Origin: Lasiodiplodia sp. COLG20
Lineage: Eukaryota > Ascomycota > Dothideomycetes > Botryosphaeriales > Botryosphaeriaceae
Length of the DNA: 64,000 nt
Direction: 5' to 3'
NCBI GenBank assembly: GCA_009801085.1
Contig: VNWV01000007.1
Span: 1,054,001-1,118,000, forward strand
Below, one piece after another: positions 54,851-64,000 of this stretch; the stretch's first letter is position 1; the number at the start of each line of letters is the position of its first letter. Under the pieces are notes generated by a model. The model saw only the letters and a list, made by a program, of their open reading frames with translations, made no database searches and was not told the DNA's origin. The position numbers and the translations under genes were made by a program.

Positions 54851-54933
54851 TGGGTAGTTGAAGCTATCGTCCGGATGTAAATGTGGAATTAATAATTATA
54901 CACTTACGTCCGGACGATAGCTTCAGCTACCCA
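54851..54933. repeat. Foldback element: 30-bp inverted arms, 23-bp AT-rich loop
   Basis: Left arm 54851-54880 and right arm 54904-54933 are reverse complements with two transitions (both A-G type), giving a stem of 30 positions in which 28 are Watson-Crick. Arms begin TGGGTAGTTGAAGC and end in CTACCCA. The loop is almost entirely A/T. No obvious target-site duplication. Could be a MITE-like remnant, a bidirectional terminator or a processed structured RNA. Confidence 0.85.
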
Positions 54934-55376
54934 CATATGTTACTTTTCTTAGAAAGAGCTGGGGAATAGTTGCACCTGGGGCCTTACTATTTATTCTTCA
55001 CGCTAGCCTTCGGCCACGATACCCCCACTGTAGTATCTGCATGTCAGCAACTGGGCGGAAGCTCGGAAAAGCAGGGAGAAATTGCATCTACTCAAAGGGA
55101 TTCTCAGCTTGAGAATTGTCGAAGAATTTTCCCGAAATTTCGCGTATATAAAAAGGTGTTTTCCACAGTAAAAATCGCCTGAGTTCTACATAATATCTGA
55201 CCGACGTTGGAGTCGGGAATATCGGAGAGTATCGGCGTTCGGCTAAGATTCGGGCCGGCGGATTGCCAAGTCCGGTAACCCATCCCCGAGCCGAGCCGAC
55301 TCCGCCACGTGCAAAAGTTTGCTCAACACCACCACCCATGTCCTTGCATAGCCCCCCAACAACACATCGGGATGGC
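54934..55376. other. Intergenic, AT-rich, 3' side of tRNA-Asp
   Basis: Nothing recognised apart from the Pol III terminator at its right edge. Confidence 0.4.
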
Positions 55377-55383
55377 AAAAAAA
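55377..55383 (-). terminator. Pol III terminator of tRNA-Asp
   Basis: A run of seven T on the minus strand starts six bases after the tRNA 3' end, as expected for RNA polymerase III release. Confidence 0.7.
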
Positions 55384-55388
55384 TATAT

Positions 55389-55477
55389 CTCTCCGACGGG
55401 GAATCGAACCCCGGTCTCCCGCGCTTGTTAAGATACGTCTTGACAAGCGGAAATCATGACCACTAGACCATCGAAGA
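55389..55477 (-). tRNA. tRNA-Asp (anticodon GTC) with 17-nt intron
   Basis: Reads TCTTCGATGGTCTAGTGGTC from the 5' end. The 7-bp acceptor stem (TCTTCGA with TCGGAGA, one G-U pair), D arm, anticodon stem TCCGC/GCGGG, and T arm CGGGG-TTCGATT-CCCCG all pair. The anticodon loop is TTGTCA + C after removing a 17-nt intron at 55424-55440 (AGACGTATCTTAACAAG), placed after position 37 as is canonical. Intron CAAG can pair with the CTTG around the anticodon. CCA is not encoded. A box (TAGTGGTCATG) and B box (GGTTCGATTCC) are intact, so it should be functional. Confidence 0.93.
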
Positions 55478-57350
55478 TGAGGATGAGTCAGCTGAGCTGC
55501 TGATGGTAGCTGGTGCTTGATGCAAACAGGGGGAAATTTTGCATATATGAAGAGCAAACCATTCTCAGATGTCCGACAAGACGTTGAGGCTCGATGAAGT
55601 GCAATCACGCTTGCTCCAACCTCAAGTATGACAAAGAGACTAGACCAGCCCCCGCTAGTCCCACACGCTCACCGCACCATGGCACTAGATCCGGGGCTGT
55701 CAGCCAAGGATGCAAACGAACGGTGTAACGGTGGCTTTGTCCTGGGCCCAAAGAATCCTGCCCGTGCGCCCGTTGTATAAGCCCCAAAGCAAGGGTGGGT
55801 GGGTGCGGAAAGCCACGGACGACCCAAGACACGCGCGCCCCCGGATTAGGGCTCAGCAAAAAGTCCGCCCGAGAACTGGCTGACATCCGAAAGTCAGAAA
55901 AAGTCTTTTTCGGATATACAGCGCTGCGCACCTCGCGCGCCCCGAAAGCGCCCGCAGACGCCAAGATGCCAAAAAAGACTGAAGATTGGTGCGTTGGCGG
56001 CAGTCTCAACAACAATCATCGCACTTTTGCGCTGGCCTATTAGGGTTAATCACACCACATTACCCATCGCCCACCCCGATGCCGACGTTCCGTGTCGAAT
56101 TCAGGCATTCCGTCATCAGAGAAAAGGATTCCACGTCACGTACACGTACTCACACACTCAAGAGACGTCGTACGACAAACTACTAAGAAGGCGGGAATGG
56201 CTTGCAGCATGTCAGCTTCCAGAGCAGTCCTTGTACTCGAGTGTTGTATATGCGCCAAGATGGCACAGCACTACTTGGTACCGTTTTTTCCTGCAGATGC
56301 CGAGTTCTGGGCTGGGGTGGCAAGAATAGGCGATTGGATGGTACTCGTTCTAATCAGTACAGTATGACCGGTCATCTGGTCTCAGAACTCGGGAGGAGGC
56401 AAAAACACAAATAAGGCAGAAGGTGAGCAAATCAAACTATTGGATGATGGACAAGAAGAGCGAGCAATGATGCACAACAGTACGTATCCTTCGACGTCAG
56501 GGAGGGCCTGAAGGGAGGAAGGAGCTTGGACGGTGTGTTCCTGTGTGGCAGAGCGCCTCGAAACCTACGCCACACGACCAACAAAACGCCCAAACACCCA
56601 CCACCCCCTTCATCATTCTGTTTCATCGACATCAGGCGGCCCACCCACCCACATGCACATCAAACAAAATGCCATCTTTCTCTCATCAGCCGGACACCCG
56701 GGTTGAGGGAGGGGGGAGAGCAGATCTTCTACAAAATCCCCCTCATTTCGGGCCGCGATGACATCACATCCGAAACGATCTGCTAACCCCCGGGTTACCC
56801 CAAGAAGCAGCCACCAACTCACATCCTCATCACGATGGTCATGCATCTTACAACATTTGCTCGTATCGAAAAAGTTTTTCTTGTGTGATCTACCGGATAA
56901 TAGTCCGCCTAGTGTCTTGCCCTCGCTTTTTTGGATCTCTTGGACATCGTCATTACCCCACCACCCTCTTGCTCCTTTACGTCGTCTCTCTGTCATCTAG
57001 AATACATCTATACATGCGGCTCTTTGTATGTACAAGGGTTCCGAACTCTGTCTCTCTATGGCTTCTTGGGGCTGTCATTTCAGTTCATCATGAATTAGAA
57101 TATAGGTAGAAGAGATGGGGCAAATGCCCAGCTCGCTTTTCCTCCTTCGAGGTCATGTAGTAGGAAATAAAGAGAACAGAGTAGGAGCCCGGGACCCAGG
57201 GTATCATCAACAGTAAAGGAAAATAGTAACCTCCTGCGCCGTAGCTCTGGAAAGCAAGGCCATAAAGCGATAAGAAAATAGGAAAAATAATAAAAGGTCT
57301 GAGCACCAACACTGGACAACTCGCTGCACAATTTAGAGCAACTGTAATCC
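55478..57350. other. Intergenic 1.9 kb, no gene seen
   Basis: Includes the tRNA 5' side and, at the right, the 3' end of the rhodopsin-domain gene. Frames are below 140 codons, without domains. Confidence 0.4.
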
Positions 57351-59105
57351 CTACTCTTTCACTGGACTCCTAGTCGGTGAAGTTGATGGATTGTCGGTAG
57401 TGGTCGGTTGTTGGGAGCTGCCTGGCCGACTTGTGGATTGGGATCTCGGGGGCGGGGGTGCAACTGTGGAGGCAACGCCATCGCCACCGAGTTCAGCCTC
57501 TTCATCCCATGCCTCGCCTCGCAGCAGAGCGCGTTCCAGCGCGCGAAGGTCAGCAGCATCCCTGTGGGCGCTGTCGAGTCCCAGCCTGGTGGGATCGATA
57601 TCCCTGTAGGCGTCATTGAACAGCTGTTCGCGATCCTTTTGGTCGCCTTTGTACGGATAGTCGTCCTCTTCTTCTGCCTCCGCCATGCTGCTGGCCAGGT
57701 CGATGCCAAGGTCCCAAGGGTCGAGGCTCAACGCCTCTTGATCGGCGCGGCCGTAGATTTCGTGATTGTTAGGGTAGGTCTTGAGGAGTAGATTTTCGGA
57801 GCGGGCTGCAGAGCTGCGGCTGCTGTCGAGGGTGCTCGTAGCACCCATCGTAGGGGCGCCGCTGAGGCGGCGGTTTGCATAGTCTACCGAGCCGCGCGTG
57901 GTGACAGTGTGGCTGTCGGAACGGCGCATGACCTTCCCATTGGGGGTCGTTAATGCAGAGGCTGGAGCGCAGACTGGAGAGCCGTTGAGGACGTCAGGCT
58001 GAACTGATGCGTGACGGGCGCGAGCGGTGCGGCTGGTGTGGTAGGTAAAGCGGGACCCGTTCTCCGTGCCAGTTCCAGTGCCGGAAGTCCGCCCGTCGAA
58101 TGATCTGAGGTTGAATAGGCGCCTGAGAAGCGTCCATGTGTACGGGAGATTGGCCACGAGGAGTGATGTGCTGCTTTCCCGGGTGTACCAGTACGTCCAC
58201 AAGCCGCCGAACGGATTTGTGAACGAATAGTACTTGTTTAATATTGACGCGAGGATCACAAAGACCCCAATGCCAAAAATCAGGCTGACGACTAATTTCC
58301 GGTGCAGCGGGAGGCGGCTCCGGACGATCATCTGCAGGGCCAGGATGAGGAGGAACAGGTCCGAGGAAATGTTGAAAACGGCGTTCGTGATGAGGTGATT
58401 GGTCGCTGCGTTACATTGCGTATTTGGCGTCGGAACAGCCCAGTAATTGGAAAAAGGGCGGCACCACACGCCAAAGTAGAAGACCTCCATGAAGACGAAA
58501 CCAAAGGCAACGTAAACGGAGAGGATTTTCACGGCAATGTTTTCCTTGAGAGCGATGCTAAGGCAGCAAACGTCAGCATTGGCGCCAAGATAAAGAGTGG
58601 AAACTTACGTTAGGCGATAATACATGATCAGAAGGCAGGCCTGTGACCGGGGTCAGCATAAATTTTTTAAACGAAGGTGCGTGTGGGGTTGCAGCGCTCG
58701 CCAGAATGAGATTTGGCGCCGGTGGTTGCCTATCGCATCCGGACGAGTGCGCGTCCAGTTCCGCAGCGGTGTACCAACCTTGACCGCCCAAATGGTCACG
58801 CATTGGCATTGTTCGACAACGAGCACCAGCTTGCTGCCGAATCTGCGCTCCGCGATGTCACTGGGCGTTAAATCCTTTTCGCTGAATCCGGGTGGCAGGA
58901 GGTTGCTCTCAGTAAAGGCGACAATGTTGATGGTCACAATCAAAGTTGTGTAGGAACAGAGGGCCACGGCTATGATAAAGTCGTCAATCTGAAGCTTTCG
59001 CAAGTCGCCCCGGAACAGCAGGATGCGCGAGGCGTAGCGGGCGGCGGCTACAAAAATGACGAGCGAGTACCATATCCATGCCTCCTCCTTGAGCGGGAGG
59101 CCCAT
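57351..59105 (-). CDS. Fungal rhodopsin-domain (PTH11/SAT-like) seven-helix membrane protein
   Basis: Exons 59105-58779, 58640-58609 and 58557-57351; introns 138 bp and 51 bp; the 32-nt middle exon encodes ACLLIMYYRLT. 521 residues. Seven hydrophobic helices fill residues 10-285, with family landmarks: RKLQIDDFIIAVALCSY, YFGVWCRPFSNYWAV, NTQCNAATNHLI, and NLPYTWTLLRRLF closing the domain. The ~240-residue cytosolic tail is Ser/Thr- and acid-rich, with no named domain. Members are orphan receptor-like proteins often linked to surface sensing; no retinal-binding Lys is implied by the family. Function unknown. Confidence 0.88.
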
Positions 59106-60485
59106 GGTGGGCGGAGTGAGGAAGGCGGGTTGAGAAGGAAGTAAGAGCGAGTGACAAAGACTCGGGTCGAGGTTGGCTATGAGTAGCAGGCGTGAAATTG
59201 GCTCTCAGGACTCGACGAGAAGTTCATGGTAGCATGGGCCGGAGAGGGAATGGAGCAGCGGGCTGGTGCTCGCTGGGCGCAAGGAAAAAAGATAAAGGAC
59301 TGGTGAGGTGCAGGGAAGACACGGGCAGAGGGCTGAATAATAATAATAGATCGTCGGGTCGGTATGCGTGGCGGCAGGCGTGCAGGAAACGTGACTGGGG
59401 TGTGGCAGCTGAAAAAGGGCCGCCGGGAGCTGGGGGGTCGAGGCAAGTGCGCCGCGGATCATGGGCTGGGTAGATTTCGCGGCGCGGGGGGTTTTGTGAA
59501 GCTCAATGGCGGGATGATTAGGCGTCTGCGAGCGCAAGCGGAGACTGAGTCGCCCGAATCCAGCCTGGCGCGCTGGTCACAGTGGCATGTCACCCACGTC
59601 ACTTGGGTGCGGGATCGCCGCAGAGCATCCGGCCCACACACCCGGCGGGCAGTCCAGAGCGCACGGCGAATCTTCGCAACGCCTGCTTGCGTTTCTCCGC
59701 CGCCCCAGGAGTAGTGCCCGCCTCCAACGCAGCCTCTAACCAATGCCGAGTGCTTACCTTGATGCGGCGCCTGTGTCTTGTCTTTGTCTGTTCGAGACTC
59801 GAACGATCACCGGGTTCCGAGTCCAGCCTGCTGTGCATCCCGCCGCATCCCTGTGGCCCTTGCCTCAGTAGCGAGTGCCTACCCGCCCCCTCGGTAATTT
59901 GCGTCCAAAACGTGAGGCTGCTCGCCATGCCCAAGCCGGCCTCACAGCCCCGGGGAAGCGCGGCCTGCGGATACCTCGCCGCGACACGAACCACCAGCTG
60001 CACCGCTGCAAGCCGCATCGCGCGTGCTCCCCTGTGGCTTTCAAGCCTTTGCGCCCTGCGCCCGGTACCGCCGTTGCATCTTGTATGGGGATTCGAGCTA
60101 CGTTTCTGCTCAACTATGGTTCCTAACCCGCCTGGAAGCCTACAATGCCGCCTAGAAGAGTCTGGTGTAACTTTTGCTCCTTCGCCCCTGGTCGGAGCCT
60201 CCCGTTATCCAGCCCAAACAATACGAAGTCTGTTGGAGAGAGCTGTCGTGATGCCAAGCCCGTGCACGCTGCCGAACGGGTCCCAATCCCACGCCACCGG
60301 GCAGGGGCCTCTGCAGAAAATCTCGGGGAAGAGGAAACTCAGAAAACAAATCGTGTCCATCACCAGTGGACCCCTCCCACTGTCCACCTGATGGCCCCAG
60401 TTACCAAGCGAACGCCCAATGCGCCTCCACGAAAACTAGAAATGAGAGCACGCTCCAACCGTTGCCGTATGGTACCTGCTTCCCC
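59106..60485. other. Intergenic 1.4 kb: rhodopsin-gene promoter and EAF3 3' end
   Basis: GC-rich. A 269-codon plus-strand frame (59582-60391) covers it but has random-looking, Arg/Ser/Pro-rich content and no signal or domain. A TAATAATAATA tract is at 59337-59347. No gene supported. Confidence 0.4.
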
Positions 60486-62451
60486 TCAACGCCTCTCATC
60501 GCCCTTGGCCTTGTCGACGTACTCGCTATCAGCCGTTTCGTACTCCGACACAAACACCCTGCACACCGTCTCGTCTTTGTTGAGCCACATGGTGATTTTG
60601 ACCAGCTCTTCGCGGAGCCGGTTCACAGACTGAGGGTCCATGTTCGTCTGTGCGATGAGCTCCGGTAATGACACTGCTCGATTGGTCAGCCTTGGCACTT
60701 GGGAAATAACTAATCACCCAGCGCAGCACTTCCTGCCAAGCATCAAGCGACATTGCCACACCTGATGATTTCATCGAGGCAATCATGGTGTTTCACGTAC
60801 CGAAGAGTCGGAGCAGGTGCTCGCCACCGTAGATCTCGCTCATCGTCTTGCCCGCCAGGTCATCAGTGGGGCTCTCCGTCTTCTTGTAGATCTCTAGGTA
60901 CTGGTCGCGCTCGAAGCGGTACAGGAGGATGCGGCCAAGCGCCTTGTTGAAGTACTCCTTGACACCGGCAATGATCTCCTCGAGGATGTCGGCTTCGGCA
61001 CTACCTGCCACACGCTTGGGTGCTTCCTGCTCTTCATACATGTCGAGAATAGTGCTGACCGAAACCGCCACTGGAAGCTTGACGAGCTGAAGGTTCTTGG
61101 TGATGTTCTCCCAGTCGTCGACCAGAAGCGACTTGAGCCTGTCGGGCATGTGAAGGCGGATGGCTGGCCTGGTGCGGAAAGTCTCTTCCTGTTGTGCGAG
61201 TATTAGCATGCAGCCACGTGCAATATGCTGAACGCAGTGCAGAACAATAAAGCAGATAAAATACATGAAGGTCATCAATCTCGGCCCTGTCCCGGTTCTT
61301 AAGGACGGTCAAGTGGGCCATAGCAGGCTGGCGGTTGATGACTTCTACCGCTTCAGCTGGCCATTCGATTGGTTTGTCCTCGTTCTCCTGCTCTTGTCTC
61401 TTTCTCTTTTTGCCCCTATTCTCTAGAGGCGGCCTTTTCTCCCGTGAGAGCGCCTTCTCTGGAGCAGCCTTCTCTTTGGGGGCTTTTATCTCCTGGTTGC
61501 GCTCTCTTCTCTCCGCAGGCCGTCTCCCTGGTCGAAGACTCCTCCTAGCCGAGACCCCAGCTCCCTCATCGGTTGCAGAAGGATGGGTGGGAACCATGGT
61601 GGTGTTGGGTGGAGACCGAGATTAGAAAAGGGGTTGAAAGGCCGAAGAGCAAAAGAGCAGGAAGCAAGAATGACGCAAGCGTACAAAGAAGCACGTGTGA
61701 AATAGGTACGATTAAACAATGGCGACAACAGGACGCGAACCGCGGACAGTACAAAGCAAAGTGACGTGAAGCGAAAGTGAGATGACCTACCCTCTCGACC
61801 TCAAAGTCCCTGCCCCTCTTGCGGCCTGCCAGGCTGGTCGACGCCACAGGCGTCTCGCGGCCCTCGCTGCCGCGTGCGGAGCCGGCTTCGGTCTTCTTTT
61901 TGTGCGAAGTAGAGGCCGACTTCTGGGCCTGAGAGCCGCGACGCATGGCTTCCAACTCCTTCTTGAGGTTGTTGGCTAGCTCGCGGTTCTCGTCATTCAG
62001 CTTGCGCAGCCGATCCTGCGGAACCCAATCGTCCCACCTAGCACGTTTGTCAGCAACGTCGAAGTCACAGTTGAGCGTCATGCTAAGGCTTTCGGAAGTG
62101 AAGCCGCGGTGAATGGGGTTCGAGAGCTGGGAACTCGCACGTCAAGAGCGGTGCAGCGGACGGGAACGGATGTTGTTCCAAGCGAACGGGGCAATAGTCG
62201 GCGAGCAGCCGTGAAGTGAGGACTAGGAGCCGCCGCGGCAGCCGGCCATGGAGCGGTGACGGGACCGGTGAAAGAGAGCGTACTTACGTGGCCTTCCAGC
62301 CTTTGTAGTGGACCTTGTACTGGTACGCGCTCTTCTTGTCGTTGGGGTCTACCAGCTTCACGTCGAGGACTTTGGCTTCGTAAAGAAGCTCGTGATGAAA
62401 GCACAGCGCCTTCTCGTCCTTGGCGAACATAGGCTGCGATGCAGGCGCCAT
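60486..62451 (-). CDS. EAF3: Chromatin reader EAF3 (MRG family; NuA4/Rpd3S subunit)
   Basis: Five exons: 62451-62288, 62037-61791, 61564-61265, 61188-60801, 60673-60486; 428 residues; introns 250, 226, 76 and 127 bp. The chromo-barrel domain is formed by FAKDEKALCFHHELLYEAKV and YKVHYKGWKA+TWDDWVP across the first intron, with the aromatic residues that read methylated H3K36. A basic, disordered linker (KKRKRQEQENEDK) leads to the MRG domain (RLKSLLVDDWENITKNLQLV; GGEHLLRLF+VSLPELIAQT). In fungi Eaf3 acts in the NuA4 acetyltransferase and Rpd3S deacetylase complexes. The third exon start (acceptor GATGAG at 61565) is the least certain splice; it is the only one found that keeps the frame. Divergent from Cnl2/NKP2. 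Confidence 0.9.
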
Positions 62452-62743
62452 ATCGGGCGTGCGAAGGGGTGGCGCGAGGTTGAAGTTGGCGAAAGGCAAG
62501 ATCAGCAAGACAGTAGCGAGTCGGAAGGGGGGTTTGGAAGCAGGGTCTTGATGCGGCGTTCACGTGGTTATGGGTATGGGTGCGCAGGAAGGAGCGAAGA
62601 AAGACCCGTTGCCGGCTTTGTCGCCCCGACGCGTCGACTCCTCGCTTGTTCCACGGCGCGTCCACCAACAACGCGTCATTAACACACCCACTCCCAGACC
62701 CACGGTGTTATTTGTCCTCGCACTTCTCCTCTCCGTCGCATCC
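62452..62743. promoter_or_regulatory. Bidirectional promoter between EAF3 and Cnl2/NKP2
   Basis: A 292-bp divergent gap. Pyrimidine-rich on the side of the plus-strand gene (ATTTGTCCTCGCACTTCTCC). No TATA box recognised. Confidence 0.5.
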
Positions 62744-63355
62744 ATGGCGCCTAGCGAGTCTTCGATCCTCTCCAGCTTCCTACTTCCTCCCGCACCGCTT
62801 CAGACCATAATCACCCTGCGCCAATTCACCGACCTCTTCCCGCGCGCCCTCCAGTCCAATCCCGCCATCCCTAAGCTGTACCGCGAGCTGCAGCACCAAC
62901 GTGCCATTGATACCGATGACGTGAAGCGCAACATTGCCGCCGAGTGCAAACGCGGCGAACGGCAAGCGCGCGAGGTCGCACGAGCGAGGAGGCGCGATGA
63001 TGCTGCCGACAGCGCTGCGGCCGGTCTCACGCGCGGAGAAGAGATGGATGTAATGATGGAAGAAGACCTCCACGGACGCACTGGCGCTACTGCAGGCCGT
63101 CGGAAGAAGCGGACAGCGGAGATGGTCATTGAGGACATGGAACAAGCTGAGCGGGATATTGAAGAGGAGATCGCGGAAATCGAGGAAGAGACTGAGGCCG
63201 TATTGGAAGACCTCAAGGGTATTGTTGGCGATCTCAGTGATCTGAGATACGGCCGTTTCAACAAGCCAGCTGCTGGTGGCGAAGAATTGGGGCAAGAGGC
63301 AGTGACCACTCTCCGGCAACTACAGGCGACTTGCCAGGATATTGGAAACGGTTGA
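62744..63355 (+). CDS. Kinetochore protein Cnl2/NKP2 family
   Basis: Single exon, 203 residues from MAPSESSILSSFLLPPAPLQ (62744); the frame is open 60 codons further upstream without conserved content. The N-terminal block (SILSSFLLPPAPL, QFTDLFPRALQSNP, LYRELQHQRAIDTDDVKRNI) is the Cnl2/NKP2 signature. The C-terminal half is predicted to be long coiled-coil (EDMEQAERDIEEEIAEIEEE). In yeasts the protein is part of the inner kinetochore (CCAN, with Nkp1 in budding yeast; Cnl2 in S. pombe). Length fits the family. Confidence 0.88.
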   Translation: MAPSESSILSSFLLPPAPLQTIITLRQFTDLFPRALQSNPAIPKLYRELQHQRAIDTDDVKRNIAAECKRGERQAREVARARRRDDAADSAAAGLTRGEEMDVMMEEDLHGRTGATAGRRKKRTAEMVIEDMEQAERDIEEEIAEIEEETEAVLEDLKGIVGDLSDLRYGRFNKPAAGGEELGQEAVTTLRQLQATCQDIGNG

Positions 63356-64000
63356 GATGCTCGGGAAATGGTCATCTGATAATCATGCTTCCACTTCCCC
63401 TACAAGAGCATTTGGGGGCTCAGCAAGCGTTGACACCCAAGTAGATACTCTGGATCAGTTTCACCGCCGAGAACAGCCGCACGTTGCCGCAAGAAGCAGG
63501 CTAAAGGCTGATTCATGGGGGCCTCGTGTAAGGGTCGTGCCCTTACCATGCCGCAAGCGCCCGGATTGGACTGGTGGATACAGCACACCATCGCCAGCAA
63601 ATTACCCATTGACGGATGAAGGCTTGTCCGTGCAGGGTATCAACCGTACTTAGAAGACTTGAGGGGTTGATGGTATGAAGTGCACGGGCGTGATCAAGAG
63701 ATATGAATATGATACTACGCTTCCGAATTCAAGAAAGAGATTCTAGGTTCTTTGTACTGGTTTGTCTTTCCGTCTGAACACTTATGCGACCTTCCCCTTT
63801 CCTGTCTTAGGTTGCCAAATCCTGACCCGTGCCATCGCAGCCTCCACCAATCTAATCCATATCAATAGGATAGTAATAAAGACGCGAACGACGTAATCCT
63901 TCATTGTGAAGTGAGGCTTATTTCCCCTGATACACTTCGTTTCGACCCTCTCCCACGGTACGTCGCCACCCAGGCCCTCACAAGCCACCCTTATCCCGGA
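63356..64000. other. Intergenic to window end
   Basis: 3' end of Cnl2/NKP2, then AT-richer DNA. A 68-codon minus-strand frame at 63782-63988 has a short hydrophobic stretch but no recognisable family. No gene supported. Confidence 0.4.

Noticed and set aside
55243..55608. 121-codon minus-strand frame
   Set aside because: It contains the tRNA-Asp gene, including its intron and terminator.
59582..60391. 269-codon plus-strand frame
   Set aside because: No signal, domain or conserved block; content looks like translated GC-rich noncoding DNA. Kept only as an intergenic note.

Overview
The window is nuclear DNA of a filamentous ascomycete (Pezizomycotina). Evidence: many short introns (about 49-140 bp) with GTRNGT donors and CTAAC/CTGAC-type branch sites, GC-rich coding sequence, two HET-domain genes, a Clr5-domain protein, a fungal rhodopsin-domain membrane protein and an Alt a 1-like (AA1-like) secreted protein. 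The AA1-like gene makes Dothideomycetes a reasonable guess, but the class cannot be fixed from the sequence. About 20 protein genes, one intron-containing tRNA-Asp and several small repeats are supported. Exon boundaries were worked out by hand from splice signals and reading-frame continuity.

Layout. 0-9.4 kb: a 3'-truncated HET gene (-), a single-pass membrane protein (-), a secretory thioredoxin-like protein (+), mitochondrial ribosomal protein mL61 (+), the tail-anchored protein receptor subunit GET2 (-) and a second, complete HET gene (+). 9.8-14.8 kb: a DUF4396 membrane protein (+), a Dal5/TNA1-type MFS transporter (-) and a nine-exon class I terpene synthase (-); the last two could be a minimal terpene locus. 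16.3-31.9 kb is mostly conserved genes: UTP7 (ribosome biogenesis, -), a large mitochondrial AAA ATPase (+), a GH5 endoglucanase (+), a membrane-anchored ADAM metalloprotease (-) and acetyl-CoA synthetase (-). 34.4-42.6 kb: a MABP1/WDR62-like WD40 protein (-), a secreted GMC oxidoreductase (+) and an eight-finger C2H2 protein (-).

42.6-57.3 kb is gene-poor and accessory in character. It holds a 4-kb stretch without a convincing gene, the AA1-like secreted protein, a convergent Clr5-domain protein / Baeyer-Villiger monooxygenase pair, a 30-bp-arm foldback element, a 17-bp tandem duplication and tRNA-Asp(GTC). 57.3-64 kb returns to conserved genes: a rhodopsin-domain membrane protein (-), EAF3 (-) and, divergently, the kinetochore protein Cnl2/NKP2 (+).

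No CRISPR array, intact transposon, virus-like gene or prokaryotic-type operon was seen. The most unusual structures are a possible 3-nt microexon or zero-length recursive splice site in mL61, the terpene synthase/MFS pair, the foldback element, and a recurring C-rich to G-rich switch along the coding strands of several genes.
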